From Clostridiales bacterium (lineage in GTDB: Bacteria > Bacillota_A > Clostridia > Christensenellales > Aristaeellaceae): a stretch of DNA of 6,312 bases. A program made the translations under genes and the position numbers. Each line of letters opens with the position of its first letter. The stretch's first letter is position 1. The notes below the pieces were generated by a model. It worked only from the letters and a program-made list of their open reading frames with translations. It had not been told where the DNA came from and ran no database searches. Location: positions 1 to 6,312 of the forward strand of contig JAAYZL010000433.1 of NCBI GenBank assembly GCA_012514855.1, written 5' to 3'. Positions 5,361 to 6,312 of this stretch are shown in pieces.

Positions 5361-6312
5361 ATGCGCTGCGATTTTGACGTGGCGGTCATCGGCGGCGGCC
5401 CGGCGGGGCTCGCCGCGGCGCTCGAGGCGAGGAAAACCGCCCCGGGCGCGCGGATCGCCGTGCTCGAGCGCGACCGGGAGCTCGGCGGCATATTGCAGCA
5501 GTGCATACACAACGGCTTCGGGCTGCACTTCTTCGGCGAGGAGCTGACCGGCCCGGAGTACGTCGACCGCTTCGTGAGGCGGCTCGAGGGGACGGGCATC
5601 GAGGTCTGGACGGACGCGATGGTGCTCTCGCTCTCCTCCGACAGGCGCATAAGCTGCGTCTCGGCGGAGCGCGGGCTCGCGACGCTCTCGGCCGGCGCGG
5701 TCGTGCTCGCGATGGGCTGCCGCGAGCGGCCGCGCGGCGCCTTGAGCATCCCCGGCACGCGCCCGGCGGGGGTCTACACGGCGGGCTGCGCGCAGAGGCT
5801 CAACAACATCGACGGATACCTCCCCGGAAGGCACGTCGTGATCCTCGGTTCCGGCGACATCGGGCTCATCATGGCGCGGCGGATGACGTGGGAGGGCGCG
5901 AGGGTCGAGCTCGTCGCGGAGATATTGCCGTACTCGAGCGGACTGAACCGCAACATCGTGCAGTGCCTCGAGGACAACGGCATACCGCTCCGGTACAACC
6001 ACACGGTGACCCGCATCCACGGAAAAGAGCGCGTCGAGGGCGTGACCGTCAGCGAGGTCGACCCCGCGACGCGGCTGCCGATCCCCGGCACGTCGGAGTT
6101 CATCGCGTGCGACACGCTTCTTTTGTCCGTCGGGCTGATCCCGGAAAACGAGCTCTCGAAGGGCGCGGGCGTCGCGATCGACCCGGTGACCGGCGGCGCG
6201 GTCGTCGACGAGCGGCGCGAGACGTCGGTCCCCGGCGTGTTCGCGTGCGGAAACGTGCTGCACGTGCACGACCTCGTCGACAACGTGTCGGTCGAGGCGA
6301 TGCTCGCCGGCG
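5361..6312 (+). CDS. FAD/NAD-dependent pyridine nucleotide-disulfide-type oxidoreductase, partner subunit (partial)
   Basis: The frame is open from the ATG at 5361 to the window edge (317 codons), so the C-terminus is missing. It has an FAD-binding GGGPAG motif (11-16) with LERDRELGGILQQCIHNGFG (35-54), the MGCRERPRG segment (118-126), a second nucleotide-binding motif GSGDIG (163-168), and the second FAD-contact motif GVFACGNVLHVHDLVDNVS (292-310). The redox-active CxxxxC of true disulfide reductases is absent; instead C48 lies in QQCIH. In Clostridia this protein is regularly encoded right after the GlpA-like dehydrogenase and followed by a small Cys-rich DUF1667 protein, which would fall beyond the window. 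GGGGAGGG (5348-5355), inside the end of the previous gene, is its ribosome binding site. It probably transfers electrons from the dehydrogenase to NAD(P) or a quinone. Family call is secure, role inferred. Confidence 0.9.
   Translation, partial: MRCDFDVAVIGGGPAGLAAALEARKTAPGARIAVLERDRELGGILQQCIHNGFGLHFFGEELTGPEYVDRFVRRLEGTGIEVWTDAMVLSLSSDRRISCVSAERGLATLSAGAVVLAMGCRERPRGALSIPGTRPAGVYTAGCAQRLNNIDGYLPGRHVVILGSGDIGLIMARRMTWEGARVELVAEILPYSSGLNRNIVQCLEDNGIPLRYNHTVTRIHGKERVEGVTVSEVDPATRLPIPGTSEFIACDTLLLSVGLIPENELSKGAGVAIDPVTGGAVVDERRETSVPGVFACGNVLHVHDLVDNVSVEAMLAG

Noticed and set aside
3872..5758. Very long minus-strand open frame opposite the dehydrogenase genes
   Set aside because: It is arginine- and histidine-rich with no motif, and mirrors two clear flavoprotein genes. 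High GC makes stops rare in the antisense frame.

Overview
The window looks like chromosome from a GC-rich, anaerobic, Clostridia-like Firmicute. This rests on a desulfoferrodoxin and non-haem ferritin pair, an acetate kinase family enzyme, a two-flavoprotein glycerol-3-phosphate-dehydrogenase-type operon of the kind common in Clostridia, purine-rich AGGAGG-like ribosome binding sites and near-consensus sigma-A promoters. No rRNA or tRNA is present, so the lineage is inferred.

Layout. Everything from 1 to about 3714 is read from the minus strand, and everything from about 3875 to the end from the plus strand. Left to right: a ThpR-type RNA 2',3'-cyclic phosphodiesterase, broken by a frameshift and cut by the window edge (1-246); a short remnant resembling the C-terminus of a Crp/Fnr regulator (259-360); a block of back-to-back stem-loops with no convincing gene (about 365-610); a ferritin gene (624-1133) behind a desulfoferrodoxin gene (1176-1556), probably one operon; a small two-helix membrane protein of unknown function with its own promoter (1636-2217); a 190-base gap with little in it; a divergent acetate kinase family gene (2469-3659); a 263-base divergent control region with two strong promoters, a palindrome and a 14-base direct repeat; then a GlpA/LhgO-like FAD dehydrogenase with a C-terminal iron-sulfur-type domain (3923-5359) and, one base later, a second FAD/NAD-dependent oxidoreductase that runs off the right edge (5361 onward).

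How the genes work together. Desulfoferrodoxin reduces superoxide to peroxide, and ferritin stores iron that would otherwise react with peroxide, so the pair is a compact oxygen-stress unit. The two plus-strand flavoproteins probably form one complex that oxidises glycerol-3-phosphate or a related 2-hydroxy acid and passes electrons on. The acetate kinase family gene is transcribed away from them across a shared control region. It may belong to the same carbon and energy metabolism, but its altered active site leaves its substrate open.

Most unusual features: the stem-loop block at 365-610, the acetate kinase with several catalytic positions replaced, the 15-base palindrome between the -35 and -10 boxes of its promoter, and the 14-base repeats spaced five helical turns apart upstream of the dehydrogenase operon.
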